41,457 nucleotides of DNA. It comes from a virus. Location: positions 1-41,457 of the IMG/VR virus record IMGVR_UViG_3300028595_000026. One strand, written 5' to 3'. Below are positions 31,614-38,785 of this stretch, in pieces; the stretch's first letter is position 1; each line of letters starts with the position of its first letter. Made by a program: the position numbers and the translations under genes. Under the pieces are notes generated by a model. That model worked only from the letters and a program-made list of their open reading frames with translations, made no database searches and had not been told where the DNA came from.

Positions 31614-31762
31614 AATCGCCCCCGCACGTCGTCGTCTAACTTTCTAACTTCAAAAATAAACCGACGGTATGTTTTGTCTTTCGGTTTTTCCCGCACAGTT
31701 AATTCTTTATACAAGTTCGATAAAGCCATTTCTATTTTTTTTATTTGGTCAAGATATTTCAT
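31610..31762 (-). CDS. 50-residue basic protein
   Basis: The frame encodes MKYLDQIKKIEMALSNLYKE and then a basic strand-rich part (KTYRRFIFEVRKLDDDVRG). A six-G ribosome site precedes ATG, and the start overlaps the stop of the DNA methyltransferase gene by four bases, so it is very likely translated. It may be an accessory protein of that enzyme, but nothing shows this directly. Confidence 0.55.
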   Translation of the reverse strand: MKYLDQIKKIEMALSNLYKELTVREKPKDKTYRRFIFEVRKLDDDVRGRF

Positions 31763-32460
31763 GAACCCCCCAATGGTAACTTTAACTGACTATTATAAAT
31801 ATCAATCCGTTCCTGTGCTAACTTGTAATATTCTTCATCAATCTCAAAACCGATATATTTTCTATTCAATTCTAAACAAGCGATTGCAGTAGTACCGCTT
31901 CCCATGAATGGGTCGAGGATAACGTCGTTTTCATTGCTATGTACTTTCAAAAGTTTACTAAAAAGATTTATAGGTTTTTGTGCAGGATGATTTAATCTTT
32001 CATGTCCACAGCATATAGGAATTTTTATTATATCTTTCTTAGCGTATTTTTTATTAAACTTATATGGATTGTTTTTTATATACCATAAACAATATTGTAT
32101 TGAATAAGTATACACTTTTGCTAAGCCGGGAAACGCATTAGATTTTTCCCAATGTATAATTTGTTGTAATCTAAATTTTGTATCAAATTCTATTAAAAAA
32201 TCTTTTATAGTATGGTGAGAACAAAAAATCAATAAACTACTACTTTTTTTTAAAATTCTATAAAATTCTAAACTAAAATTATTAATTTTAAAATTTTTAT
32301 CCCATTTTTCATTTATTGAATTATAAGATTTCTTTTTACATTTTATATTTGAATTACTTGCATTATACGGTGGGTCAGTCAAAACTAAATCCACCGAGTT
32401 ATCGGGCAATCTTTTTAATCCTTCAAGGCAATCTTCGTTGTAGATTATGTTAGTTTTCAT
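31759..32460 (-). CDS. DNA methyltransferase, N4-cytosine or N6-adenine
   Basis: The 233-residue protein has DPPY at 29-32 (motif IV, catalytic) and FMGSG at 185-189 in LDPFMGSGTTAIACL (motif I, SAM binding). This order, catalytic motif first, is that of the beta class. Recognition would come from residues 35-160. No cognate endonuclease lies nearby, so it is an orphan enzyme, probably protecting phage DNA from host restriction or marking DNA for regulation. Which base is methylated cannot be told: DPPY is usual for N6-adenine, though N4 enzymes can share it. Confidence 0.88.
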   Translation of the reverse strand: MKTNIIYNEDCLEGLKRLPDNSVDLVLTDPPYNASNSNIKCKKKSYNSINEKWDKNFKINNFSLEFYRILKKSSSLLIFCSHHTIKDFLIEFDTKFRLQQIIHWEKSNAFPGLAKVYTYSIQYCLWYIKNNPYKFNKKYAKKDIIKIPICCGHERLNHPAQKPINLFSKLLKVHSNENDVILDPFMGSGTTAIACLELNRKYIGFEIDEEYYKLAQERIDIYNSQLKLPLGGS

Positions 32461-32629
32461 ATTTTATAAATCCTTCGCAACTGATATAACCTTCCATAAC
32501 CATATCCTTATAATAAGTTTGTAACACCTGATTAACGCACGAAACCGCCATTAAATCATATTGCCCAGATAGACAAGGAGTATAATAAGCACAACTAAAA
32601 CATTGTATTTCATCGCTACTTTTACCCAT
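32450..32629 (-). CDS. Cysteine-rich small protein
   Basis: The 59-residue product starts at 32629 after AGGAG (8-base spacing) and reads MGKSSDEIQCFSCAYYTPCL, then a helix and YISCEGFIKYEN. Its C-x2-C-x5-C and later cysteines could bind zinc or an Fe-S cluster. It overlaps neighbouring genes by a few bases on both sides. No function is assigned. Confidence 0.55.
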   Translation of the reverse strand: MGKSSDEIQCFSCAYYTPCLSGQYDLMAVSCVNQVLQTYYKDMVMEGYISCEGFIKYEN

Positions 32630-32810
32630 GCTCAAAACTCCTAAATGCGTCTTTTTCTTCTTCCGTCCAATCATCGCATTGTTCTTTTTCCTCACCATAA
32701 ACTTGACGTTCAAGAAATTCTTCTTGTTTGCCTTCGTTCCAATGTTGCACCGGACGGAAAAAACCCACTACCCGACTGTAAACTTCTGTTTTTGCATCAC
32801 ATCTTTTCAA
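32622..32810 (-). CDS. Small acidic hypothetical protein
   Basis: The 62-residue product (MKRCDAKTEVYSRVVGFFRP start) has an acidic helix TEEEKDAFRSFEHG at the end. It overlaps the phosphoesterase gene by four bases and the next gene by eight, as expected for a true operon member. No family is recognised. Confidence 0.55.
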   Translation of the reverse strand: MKRCDAKTEVYSRVVGFFRPVQHWNEGKQEEFLERQVYGEEKEQCDDWTEEEKDAFRSFEHG

Positions 32811-33790
32811 TATACCACTCCTTCAAATTCAAACTTACCGTCTTGCACGACGCATGGTGTTATCCAAAAGTTACTTTGCTTATCAATCACAACTTTTAAA
32901 AACCCTTGCTTCCATCTATTTTTTGATAACCTTTTCGCATAGTTAAAACCGTTGCTTTCCATATCACCTAAAAACCCACACGAATAAGCAACCCGCCCGC
33001 TTGGGTTTGTGAAAACCTGTAATGTGTGAAGATGCCCGACGATAATATTTTTTGTGATATGTTCAAGATGTTTCACGGTAAAATATTTATTTGTATAATC
33101 GCCGTGTATCACTTCCAACCCGTCGCAAAGTTCAATATAATCCTGCGTCGCTGAAGTCAAAACTTGATACCCACGTTCTTTAAGTTTCAACGCTTTTTTC
33201 GGGCTTGGTAATGTGTCGGAAAACTTTGCATTATCGCCGTCCCGACAAAAAGTTAAAAATCGTTCTTCATGATTTCCATATATAAAAAACTTCTGCGCAT
33301 CGCCAAGAACAGCGTCGAATAAATCTAAAATCCCGTTTCCTACTTCATATTCAAAGCCCAGTGTGATATCTTTTAAATCATACAAACTATTTGAAGTATA
33401 ACGAGAAAGTGAGTATAAATCAAGAAAATCTCCGTTGATAATAAAAAAATCTATTGTATTATTTTTCATTACATTGATTAGTTTTTGTATCAATCCGGTT
33501 GAATGGAAAGGGACATGAACATCCGATATAATCAAGCCTTTAGCGTATTCATTTTTTATCTTTGATAAATCTAACTTTTTGCACGTTGCTTTTTTCGGCA
33601 TAGCTTTTTTCTTTGTTACATCCGGTTCATCCAGTCCGGCAGCTGCACGCTTTAAGTTTCGATAAGTTGCAAAAACTGATTTAAACCCCCAGTAATATTC
33701 ACTTTTTTTTAAATATTCAGCACGGGATAAATCACGCCCGCCGTTTACTTCACGAAGTTTTATATATTCATTAATCATTTTTTCACGCAC
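32807..33790 (-). CDS. Calcineurin-like metallophosphoesterase
   Basis: The protein carries all five motifs of the superfamily: SDVHVPFH (D-x-H), NGDFLD (GDxxD), YGNHEER (GNHE), VIHGDY and VGHLHT (GHxH). These bind two metals to hydrolyse phosphomono- or diesters. An N-terminal basic region of about 80 residues (REVNGGRDLSRAEYLKKSEY and onward) resembles a DNA-binding extension. I place the start at GTG 33790, after AGAGG; ATG 33778 is the alternative. In phages such enzymes can be nucleases, DNA 3' phosphatases or nucleotide phosphatases; the neighbouring DNA methyltransferases suggest a DNA role. Confidence 0.85.
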   Translation of the reverse strand: MREKMINEYIKLREVNGGRDLSRAEYLKKSEYYWGFKSVFATYRNLKRAAAGLDEPDVTKKKAMPKKATCKKLDLSKIKNEYAKGLIISDVHVPFHSTGLIQKLINVMKNNTIDFFIINGDFLDLYSLSRYTSNSLYDLKDITLGFEYEVGNGILDLFDAVLGDAQKFFIYGNHEERFLTFCRDGDNAKFSDTLPSPKKALKLKERGYQVLTSATQDYIELCDGLEVIHGDYTNKYFTVKHLEHITKNIIVGHLHTLQVFTNPSGRVAYSCGFLGDMESNGFNYAKRLSKNRWKQGFLKVVIDKQSNFWITPCVVQDGKFEFEGVVY

Positions 33791-34742
33791 AAACGCACCT
33801 CTTATTAACTGATTTAAAAACTTGTTTAAATAATTCCAATAGAACATTAACTGCAATAGAATTCCCTGCTTGTTTATAAAGCTGTGTATCACTTACACCG
33901 GCATTTTTACAACGTTCAAAAAAATCATCACTAAAACCTTGCAGTCTAAAACATTCCAACGGTGTAATATATCTTATTTTATTATTCATTTTTATACATG
34001 GTGTACTACTTATAGCTATTAAGCACATACAAAAACTATTTTTATCTTGAATTAAATTTCTATCCGTTCTATATTTTGCATTTTTTATATAATCAACCAT
34101 TTTTTTACTTAAAAAATATTTTTCATCGACTTTATCTTCAAGCAAATCCTTTAATCTTAATTTCAATTTTTGCTTTTCAGGGAATTGAAAATCTATTATA
34201 TCCTCACGAAACCCTATTATAAAAACACGTTCCCTATTTTGCGGGATTTTGTAATCTTTAGTGTTGAGAACTTTCCAAAAAATATTATATCTCAAACTAT
34301 CTTTGTTTATAAAAATCAAATCTTGATTATTTATTCTTTTCGCAAGTAGTTCATTAACAACTGTAAAAGTGTTCCCGTTATCATGGCTTATCAATCCTTT
34401 AACATTTTCCAAAATAAACCAATCAGGTTTCACAGCTTTTAAAACTCTATGCAAATCAAAAAATAAATTCCCTCGTTTGTCTTGAAATCCTTGTCTTTTA
34501 CCCTCAATACTAAATGCTTGACAAGGAAACCCAGCGATAATACCATTTACTTTTTCATGTTTTGTTTCATCTATTTTTGTAATATCTTCATAAAAAACTT
34601 TCGGGTTATGATTAGCAAGAAAACTTTTCCTTGCGTATTTATCAATCTCACAAGCCCACGATAATTCATAATCTATACCAATCTTTTTTAGTGCTTCTTC
34701 AGGCGAACCGATACCGGAAAACAAAGTACCTATTTTAACCAC
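33783..34742 (-). CDS. DNA cytosine-C5 methyltransferase
   Basis: The protein has the conserved motifs in order: TLFSGIG (I), GFPCQAFS with the catalytic cysteine (IV), ENVKGL (VI), QNRERVFIIG (VIII) and QAGNSIAVNVL (X), with motif IX region PLECFRLQGF. Start is placed at GTG 34742, six bases after GGGAGG; TTG 34748 is also possible. No endonuclease partner is nearby, so it is an orphan enzyme probably used for anti-restriction. The target-recognition domain (about residues 190-250) is short. Confidence 0.92.
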   Translation of the reverse strand: MVKIGTLFSGIGSPEEALKKIGIDYELSWACEIDKYARKSFLANHNPKVFYEDITKIDETKHEKVNGIIAGFPCQAFSIEGKRQGFQDKRGNLFFDLHRVLKAVKPDWFILENVKGLISHDNGNTFTVVNELLAKRINNQDLIFINKDSLRYNIFWKVLNTKDYKIPQNRERVFIIGFREDIIDFQFPEKQKLKLRLKDLLEDKVDEKYFLSKKMVDYIKNAKYRTDRNLIQDKNSFCMCLIAISSTPCIKMNNKIRYITPLECFRLQGFSDDFFERCKNAGVSDTQLYKQAGNSIAVNVLLELFKQVFKSVNKRCVCA

Positions 34743-35970
34743 GTGCAACCTCCCGAAACTTCATACAATGTTTTACAAACTGTAAATCGCAAGCACCTAT
34801 CATGCCGTTACGATTTTTACCAATAATCAACTCTACATTAACAACATCGTCAAACTGCGTCGTGTTATCACGATGCAAAAAAGCAATGACGTCTGCGTCT
34901 TGTTCAATCGCCCCGCTATCCCTTAAATCTGATAACATCGGTCGCCTGCCGGTTTCTTCAAGTTTTCTTGAAAGCTGCGATAAACAAACAACAGGACAAT
35001 TCAATTCACGTGCCAGCAACTTCAAAGCCCTTGATATTGCAGAAATCCTAACGTTCTGATTTTCACCTTTTATATGTGGCGTTATCAACTGCAAGTAATC
35101 AATAACTATTAAATCAAGTCCGGCTTGTATTTTTAAAGATTTGCATTTTGAAAGAATATCCAACACTGTAATCTGTGGTGTGTCGTCTATAAAAATCGGT
35201 GCTAACTTTAATGCTTTCAAATCTAGCCCGCCTGCTTTTTTTATCCCAGCTAAACTAAGTTCAGAACCTACCGCCGCCAACCTTGCGATTATTTTTTCTT
35301 TATCCATTTCAAGACTGAAAAGCGCACAATTCTGCTTTTTTTCTACCGCTGCATGATAAATAATATTTGTTGCAAACGCTGTTTTCCCAACACTCGGACG
35401 GGCGCCAATAATAATGAGTTCGCCGTTTTGCAATCCATTAGTCAAATAATCGAAATGTGGTATTCCGGTCGGTACACCGTAACTTTTTTTATCGTTTACA
35501 ATCCGGTCTATCGCTTCATCATAATGCTTTTCTATCTTAACAAGATTTTCCTGCCGCTCAAGTTTTATTTCAGTTATTTTCATTAGTGCATCTTGCGCAC
35601 CTTCGATTATATCTTCAAGCTCAGCTTCACGAAAATCCCCGAAAACATTAACGATTTGATTAACTTGTTTTTGTGCTAACCTTTTTGTTAACTGCTTAGC
35701 GTGGTGTTCGATTGCCGTTGTAGTTCCGGAAAGTACACGGTCAGTGATTTCAAACAAATATCCAACGTCAACTTTTGCTTTTTCCGAAACGCTTACTTGG
35801 TCGATTGGCGCATCATGCAAATATAGTTCTTGTATAGCTTTTATTATTTTCTGATGGTCCGCCCTTTGGAAAATATCAGGAGATATTAACGGCATTACTT
35901 TTATTAACTGCTCATTTACAGAAGTTAATATATAGCCGATTAACTGTTTTTCTATTTCAATCGTCAACAC
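34735..35970 (-). CDS. dnaB: Replicative DNA helicase, DnaB family
   Basis: The 411-residue protein has the DnaB N-terminal domain (EIEKQLIGYILTSVNEQLIK), a linker and a RecA-like motor: Walker A GARPSVGKT (189-197), Walker B LIVIDYLQL (D291), then VVCLSQLSRKLE and RPMLSDLRDSGAIEQDAD. It unwinds DNA at the phage fork. It follows the initiator gene, with a seven-base overlap. No phage primase or polymerase is visible, so host polymerase is used. Confidence 0.94.
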   Translation of the reverse strand: MLTIEIEKQLIGYILTSVNEQLIKVMPLISPDIFQRADHQKIIKAIQELYLHDAPIDQVSVSEKAKVDVGYLFEITDRVLSGTTTAIEHHAKQLTKRLAQKQVNQIVNVFGDFREAELEDIIEGAQDALMKITEIKLERQENLVKIEKHYDEAIDRIVNDKKSYGVPTGIPHFDYLTNGLQNGELIIIGARPSVGKTAFATNIIYHAAVEKKQNCALFSLEMDKEKIIARLAAVGSELSLAGIKKAGGLDLKALKLAPIFIDDTPQITVLDILSKCKSLKIQAGLDLIVIDYLQLITPHIKGENQNVRISAISRALKLLARELNCPVVCLSQLSRKLEETGRRPMLSDLRDSGAIEQDADVIAFLHRDNTTQFDDVVNVELIIGKNRNGMIGACDLQFVKHCMKFREVARG

Positions 35971-36764
35971 ACCCTCCGCTTAGCTTTATCAATCCAAGTA
36001 TCATAATCGCTTTTTTGTTCTTGTTTCGGTAAATATTTATTAATCTGCGAAGATATACAACTTAATGTTGGATTGTTTTCGCAAAACCATTTATCACTAA
36101 ACGCTTTTTCTATCACAGCCCGGACGTAATCTTCATCACCGCCCCTATCTTTCACGATTTTACTTATCCTTTTCGCCTGCGCAAAATCTTTGTTAGCAAA
36201 CACCGGTTTTGTGTCAAATCGGGCGCAATAAGTATCATGGTATATATCTATTACTTTCTTAGTAAGTTTATCTTTCTTAGTTTGTTGTTCTTGCTTGTTT
36301 GAATTTGTGGGCAAAGAAGAAATATCGTCGATAGACGTACTAGTATCTGTATTATTATCTGTATTATTATCTGTATTAATATATGGTATAGGTTCGACCT
36401 TTTGGTCTTTTTGATTAGACCGTTCAGGTTTTTCGATTTGCCCATTTGGGCAAAGGCTTATGAATTCACTTTCATCTTTAAAGGCATACCATAAGGTCCT
36501 ATCATAAGATATTTTATTATAGTTCCCGGTAACTATAATCCCTTTATCGATTAATGATTTTAAAATCCTCCTGATTTGTTTCTCAGTCCAGAAAATAAAC
36601 AACTCAGTAAAAGCACGTGTTGAATTATACGTCCATGTACGACCGTCGTGAAAGTTTTTATTGTTAGCTTTATTTTTCATAATCCAAAACTGAAAGTTTT
36701 TTATCATTATTGCTTCATCAACACCGTATTTCTTGGCTACTTCTATATCAAAACTATATTCCAT
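35964..36764 (-). CDS. Replication initiator / helicase-loader-like winged-helix protein
   Basis: The 266-residue product begins with a winged-helix domain (VDEAIMIKNFQFWI, TRAFTELFIFWTEKQIRRIL, LIDKGIIVTGNY). A Asn/Thr/Asp-rich linker (residues about 130-150) follows, and a C-terminal helical segment (SKIVKDRGGDEDYVRAVIEK) similar to DnaD-like or loader domains. It lies directly before dnaB, as initiators do. The linker is encoded by three tandem 12-bp repeats that may be origin iterons (separate entry), as in lambda O. Confidence 0.7.
   Translation of the reverse strand: MEYSFDIEVAKKYGVDEAIMIKNFQFWIMKNKANNKNFHDGRTWTYNSTRAFTELFIFWTEKQIRRILKSLIDKGIIVTGNYNKISYDRTLWYAFKDESEFISLCPNGQIEKPERSNQKDQKVEPIPYINTDNNTDNNTDTSTSIDDISSLPTNSNKQEQQTKKDKLTKKVIDIYHDTYCARFDTKPVFANKDFAQAKRISKIVKDRGGDEDYVRAVIEKAFSDKWFCENNPTLSCISSQINKYLPKQEQKSDYDTWIDKAKRRVC
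36344..36379. repeat. Three tandem 12-bp repeats, candidate origin iterons
   Basis: TATCTGTATTAT occurs at 36344-36355 and 36356-36367, and TATCTGTATTAA at 36368-36379. They lie in the initiator gene's linker, an AT-rich setting. In lambda-type phages the origin lies inside the initiator gene as repeats bound by that protein; I infer the same here. Confidence 0.6.
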
Positions 36765-36768
36765 TTAT

Positions 36769-37020
36769 TTATCCTTTTATTTTTTTTACATAACCGTGTA
36801 TAATCAACTCATTTAAAGCCGAATTAGTTTCATCTTTAAAGTTTTCAAAAGTGTTTTCTAAATCAGATAAATAAATATCCCAATCATCCGGCAACGAAAG
36901 TAAGTAACAAAGCAAGCCTTTAGCTTTCCACGATAACAACTTATCTTCTAAGCATTGTTTGTCTGTTATAACGGAGTTTTTATCTTTTACTACACGGAAA
37001 ATATTTTGTTTTTCGTTCAT
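36769..37020 (-). CDS. Stand-alone winged-helix domain of a replication protein
   Basis: The 83-residue product matches the N-terminal winged helix of phage replisome organisers: VKDKNSVITDKQCLEDKLLS, then WKAKGLLCYLLSLPDDWDI and SALNELIIHGYVKK. Normal members run on for 150-200 residues with a loader domain; this one stops after the wing. It could be a truncated initiator or an intact small DNA-binding regulator. The following gene has its own, different winged helix, so the pair may work together at the origin. Confidence 0.75.
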   Translation of the reverse strand: MNEKQNIFRVVKDKNSVITDKQCLEDKLLSWKAKGLLCYLLSLPDDWDIYLSDLENTFENFKDETNSALNELIIHGYVKKIKG

Positions 37021-37021
37021 G

Positions 37022-37183
37022 TTAAATCCTTTTTTTATATATTTTATTTATATCAGCCCGCAAGCTTTTAATCATTCTTTCAAGCTTTAAAGCTTCTTGA
37101 TATAAATTTAATTCTTTTTTTATACAACGGATTTCAAAATCAATTTTTTCAACTTTATTTAAAAGTTCTTGTTTTGTTTTCAT
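37022..37183 (-). CDS. Coiled-coil small protein
   Basis: The 53-residue frame encodes MKTKQELLNKVEKIDFEIRC, then a heptad-rich helix ending KIYKKRI. AAAGGTG lies six bases upstream of ATG, and the gene ends one base before the winged-helix gene. It is probably a dimerising helix accessory to replication; function is unproven. Confidence 0.6.
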   Translation of the reverse strand: MKTKQELLNKVEKIDFEIRCIKKELNLYQEALKLERMIKSLRADINKIYKKRI

Positions 37184-37210
37184 ATTTACACCTTTCTAAA
37201 AAATTTATTT

Positions 37211-37456
37211 TTATAAACACACAAAAGATGAAAATACTGGGGTTTTATCAGTAATTTTTTTAACAATAAATCCAATCTTTTCACCATATTTTTTTTTACC
37301 TAATTCAACACCTTCTTTATAAGATTGAACTATATCAATTTTACCAGCATTAAAAACTGCATATTGATTTTTATGTTTTTTTATATATTTATCTAATTGC
37401 GAATTTAAGAAATAACTATTTTCAATTACTTCTTTTTCCATTTTTTTATAATTCAT
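37211..37456 (-). CDS. DUF5678-like small protein
   Basis: The 81-residue product reads YFLNSQLDKYIKKHKNQYAV, then FNAGKIDIVQSYKEGVELGK and KIGFIVKKI. This resembles small bacterial and phage proteins of the DUF5678 type (Y....l..yi..hk.kyv.i..g.iv..f.sy.eA...g...fG...f.v..i). Their role is unknown. The start at 37456 has a perfect AGGAGG eight bases upstream; the longer frame starting at 37477 is less likely. Confidence 0.55.
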   Translation of the reverse strand: MNYKKMEKEVIENSYFLNSQLDKYIKKHKNQYAVFNAGKIDIVQSYKEGVELGKKKYGEKIGFIVKKITDKTPVFSSFVCL

Positions 37457-37487
37457 GGCTTTTCCTCCTATATACAAAGCATTTTTT

Positions 37488-37583
37488 TTATTTAACTTCC
37501 GTGATAATACTTTTTTCTAATAACTTGAATTCTTCATCTTGCAACTTCGGGATTAGATTTTTTATTTCTTCGTTTATTTTCAA
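37488..37583 (-). pseudogene. Truncated ParB/Spo0J-like N-terminus
   Basis: The 31-residue frame starts at TTG 37583, overlapping the preceding TGA, and reads MKINEEIKNLIPKLQDEEFK and onward to EKSIITEVK. This is the very start of ParB-like nuclease-fold proteins (I..LIP.L..eE...Le.sI...G), which then normally have dPI.vW and GHnR. The frame stops exactly at that point. It is most simply a decayed remnant of a phage ParB-like gene, though a short peptide may still be made. Confidence 0.5.
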
Positions 37584-37765
37584 ACAATCATCCCCTTGTG
37601 ATAGTTATATTCTACTTCACTTTTTTCAGTACTTTTTTTAAACTTGAAATGCACCGCCGGAACAGGTAAGTCCATAAAATACTGAACCAACTTCCTGCGT
37701 TCTTCAGGCGTGTAAATTCTATCCGGATATATTTCAATAATATATTTGGGCGGTCGTTTTGCCAT
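37580..37765 (-). CDS. Small basic hypothetical protein
   Basis: The 61-residue product (MAKRPPKYIIEIYPDRIYTP start) has PEERRKLVQYFMDLPVPAVH and a beta-rich end. Its TGA overlaps the TTG start of the ParB-like fragment. A long frame in another phase (start 37818) covers most of it and may be a shadow. Choice of this frame rests on better protein character. Confidence 0.55.
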   Translation of the reverse strand: MAKRPPKYIIEIYPDRIYTPEERRKLVQYFMDLPVPAVHFKFKKSTEKSEVEYNYHKGMIV

Positions 37766-37810
37766 GCTACCCTTGCCTTCCTTAACTTTTTAATCAACTT
37801 TGCGTGTTTT

Positions 37811-37939
37811 TTATTCATTCGTTGTTTTAAGGTTTGCAAAAATCTTTTCCTTAGCTTCTTTTATTTCATCTTGCGTGTAAAAAATGGAAAGCCCATTCCC
37901 TGCAAGGAAAAAGGCTTTTTCTAATAGTTCTTTTAACAT
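37811..37939 (-). CDS. 42-residue small protein, first of the replication operon
   Basis: The frame encodes MLKELLEKAFFLAGNGLSIF and then a Lys/Glu-rich helix (TQDEIKEAKEKIF). It begins 14 bases after a GCCGGC hairpin with a GGGG site between. It is the first leftward frame downstream of the structured region. No family is recognised. Confidence 0.45.
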   Translation of the reverse strand: MLKELLEKAFFLAGNGLSIFYTQDEIKEAKEKIFANLKTTNE

Positions 37940-37953
37940 AGTTATAATTCCCC

Positions 37954-38127
37954 GCCGGCTTTGCAGCCGGCTTTAAAACTTCTTCTAAAAAGCAATGTTT
38001 AATTCATTTGTATTAAGATTAAGCGTCAACGACGCTCGGCTATAACATAGCCACGTGGCAACCTATCTTTTTAGGAGGAAACCGGAAACCTTGAACGAAA
38101 AAAGGAGGGGTGCCGATAGGCTGCCAC
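37954..38127. ncRNA. Structured non-coding region with several perfect hairpins
   Basis: This 174-base, locally GC-rich stretch holds four stems: GCCGGCT/AGCCGGC (37954-37971), AGCGTC/GACGCT (38022-38036), GGCTAT/ATAGCC (38038-38052) and GTGGCA-A-CCTATC paired with GATAGG-C-TGCCAC (38055-38067 with 38115-38127). A 10-base palindrome GCCACGTGGC lies at 38050-38059. The 47-base loop of the last stem contains AGGAGG-like and GGAAACC repeats. No open frame uses it. It could be an RNA on either strand, a single-strand origin, or a maintenance site. Confidence 0.6.
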
Positions 38128-38136
38128 ATTGCTACG

Positions 38137-38373
38137 CTATTCTTCAAAAAACAACTTCTCTAAAGGTAAATCTTCTTTTTTAATATTCAACTTTTCGCAT
38201 ATTACATTACGAATATAAAAAATGTTATGGATATAAGGTTGTGAACGATTTTGCATATAGTTATTTAATGAAACACGTGTAATGTTAAACATTATCGCTA
38301 TTTCTTCATATAACCTTATATTATGTTTTTTCTTGATTTCGTTAATATAATACTTTAGATTATTTTTTATCAT
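38137..38373 (-). CDS. HTH repressor of the lysogeny-switch kind
   Basis: The 78-residue product is a single Xre-type HTH: YEEIAIMFNITRVSLNNYMQ is the helix-turn-helix, with basic flanks. It lacks the C-terminal peptidase/dimer domain of cI-like repressors, so RecA-driven cleavage is not expected. Its ATG starts only six bases after the -10 box of its promoter, so the mRNA should be leaderless, as for lambda cI from PRM. Divergent early promoters lie within 110 bases. It may be cI-like or Cro-like. Confidence 0.75.
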   Translation of the reverse strand: MIKNNLKYYINEIKKKHNIRLYEEIAIMFNITRVSLNNYMQNRSQPYIHNIFYIRNVICEKLNIKKEDLPLEKLFFEE

Positions 38374-38379
38374 GTTATT

Positions 38380-38408
38380 AGAATAATCTATACTTTTATT
38401 TAAGTCAA
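38380..38408 (-). promoter_or_regulatory. Repressor promoter, leaderless
   Basis: On the - strand TTGACT (38408-38403) and TATTCT (38385-38380) are 17 bases apart, and the ATG begins at 38373. Predicted transcription starts at or within one or two bases of the ATG, giving a leaderless mRNA. Confidence 0.75.
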
Positions 38409-38448
38409 GAAAAAAAATATTTTTTTATTGTTTTTTTAAAAAAAATAC

Positions 38449-38477
38449 TTGATTTTTTGTTTGCAATATGTTAATAT
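38449..38477 (+). promoter_or_regulatory. Rightward early promoter
   Basis: TTGATT (38449-38454) and TAATAT (38472-38477) are 17 bases apart, 26 bases before the gene at 38504. It faces away from the repressor promoter, across about 40 bases of A/T runs, and probably drives the recombination operon. Confidence 0.72.
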
Positions 38478-38503
38478 TGTTATATCATTTTTCAGGAGGA
38501 AAT

Positions 38504-38785
38504 ATGTTAGAAGAAGAAAGTTTTAAAGAAATATTAAAAAAAGAATTAGAGAAAATATATATAAAAGAGAAAAAAATAGCAAAAAAATTACTTGGCGTAA
38601 ACTTAGTTATCCATTATATAGATAACGAAAATTCGGCGGATTGTGCTTCTTTAGGTTATTCGTTTAAGGAAAATATTTTCTTTTTTATTAAATTTATTGA
38701 CGACGCAATTCATGAAGGTATATTAAACGCAATCAATAACTTTAGCAAAATAATGCACGATTTAGCAAAAAAGGGGGGAGCATGA
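38504..38785 (+). CDS. First rightward early protein, unknown
   Basis: The 93-residue product, starting MLEEESFKEILKKELEKIYI, is a charged helical N-terminus followed by GVNLVIHYIDNENS and a strand/helix end. The start is at the ATG five bases after AGGAGG. It is the first product of the rightward early operon and ends with a four-base overlap. No family is recognised; position suggests a regulatory or host-targeting role. Confidence 0.65.
   Translation: MLEEESFKEILKKELEKIYIKEKKIAKKLLGVNLVIHYIDNENSADCASLGYSFKENIFFFIKFIDDAIHEGILNAINNFSKIMHDLAKKGGA

Noticed and set aside
37612-37839. 75-codon - frame overlapping the 61-residue gene
   Set aside because: Covers most of the better frame at 37580-37765; its second half is W/F/R-rich and looks like a shadow. 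A start at 37818 coupled to the previous stop keeps a small doubt.
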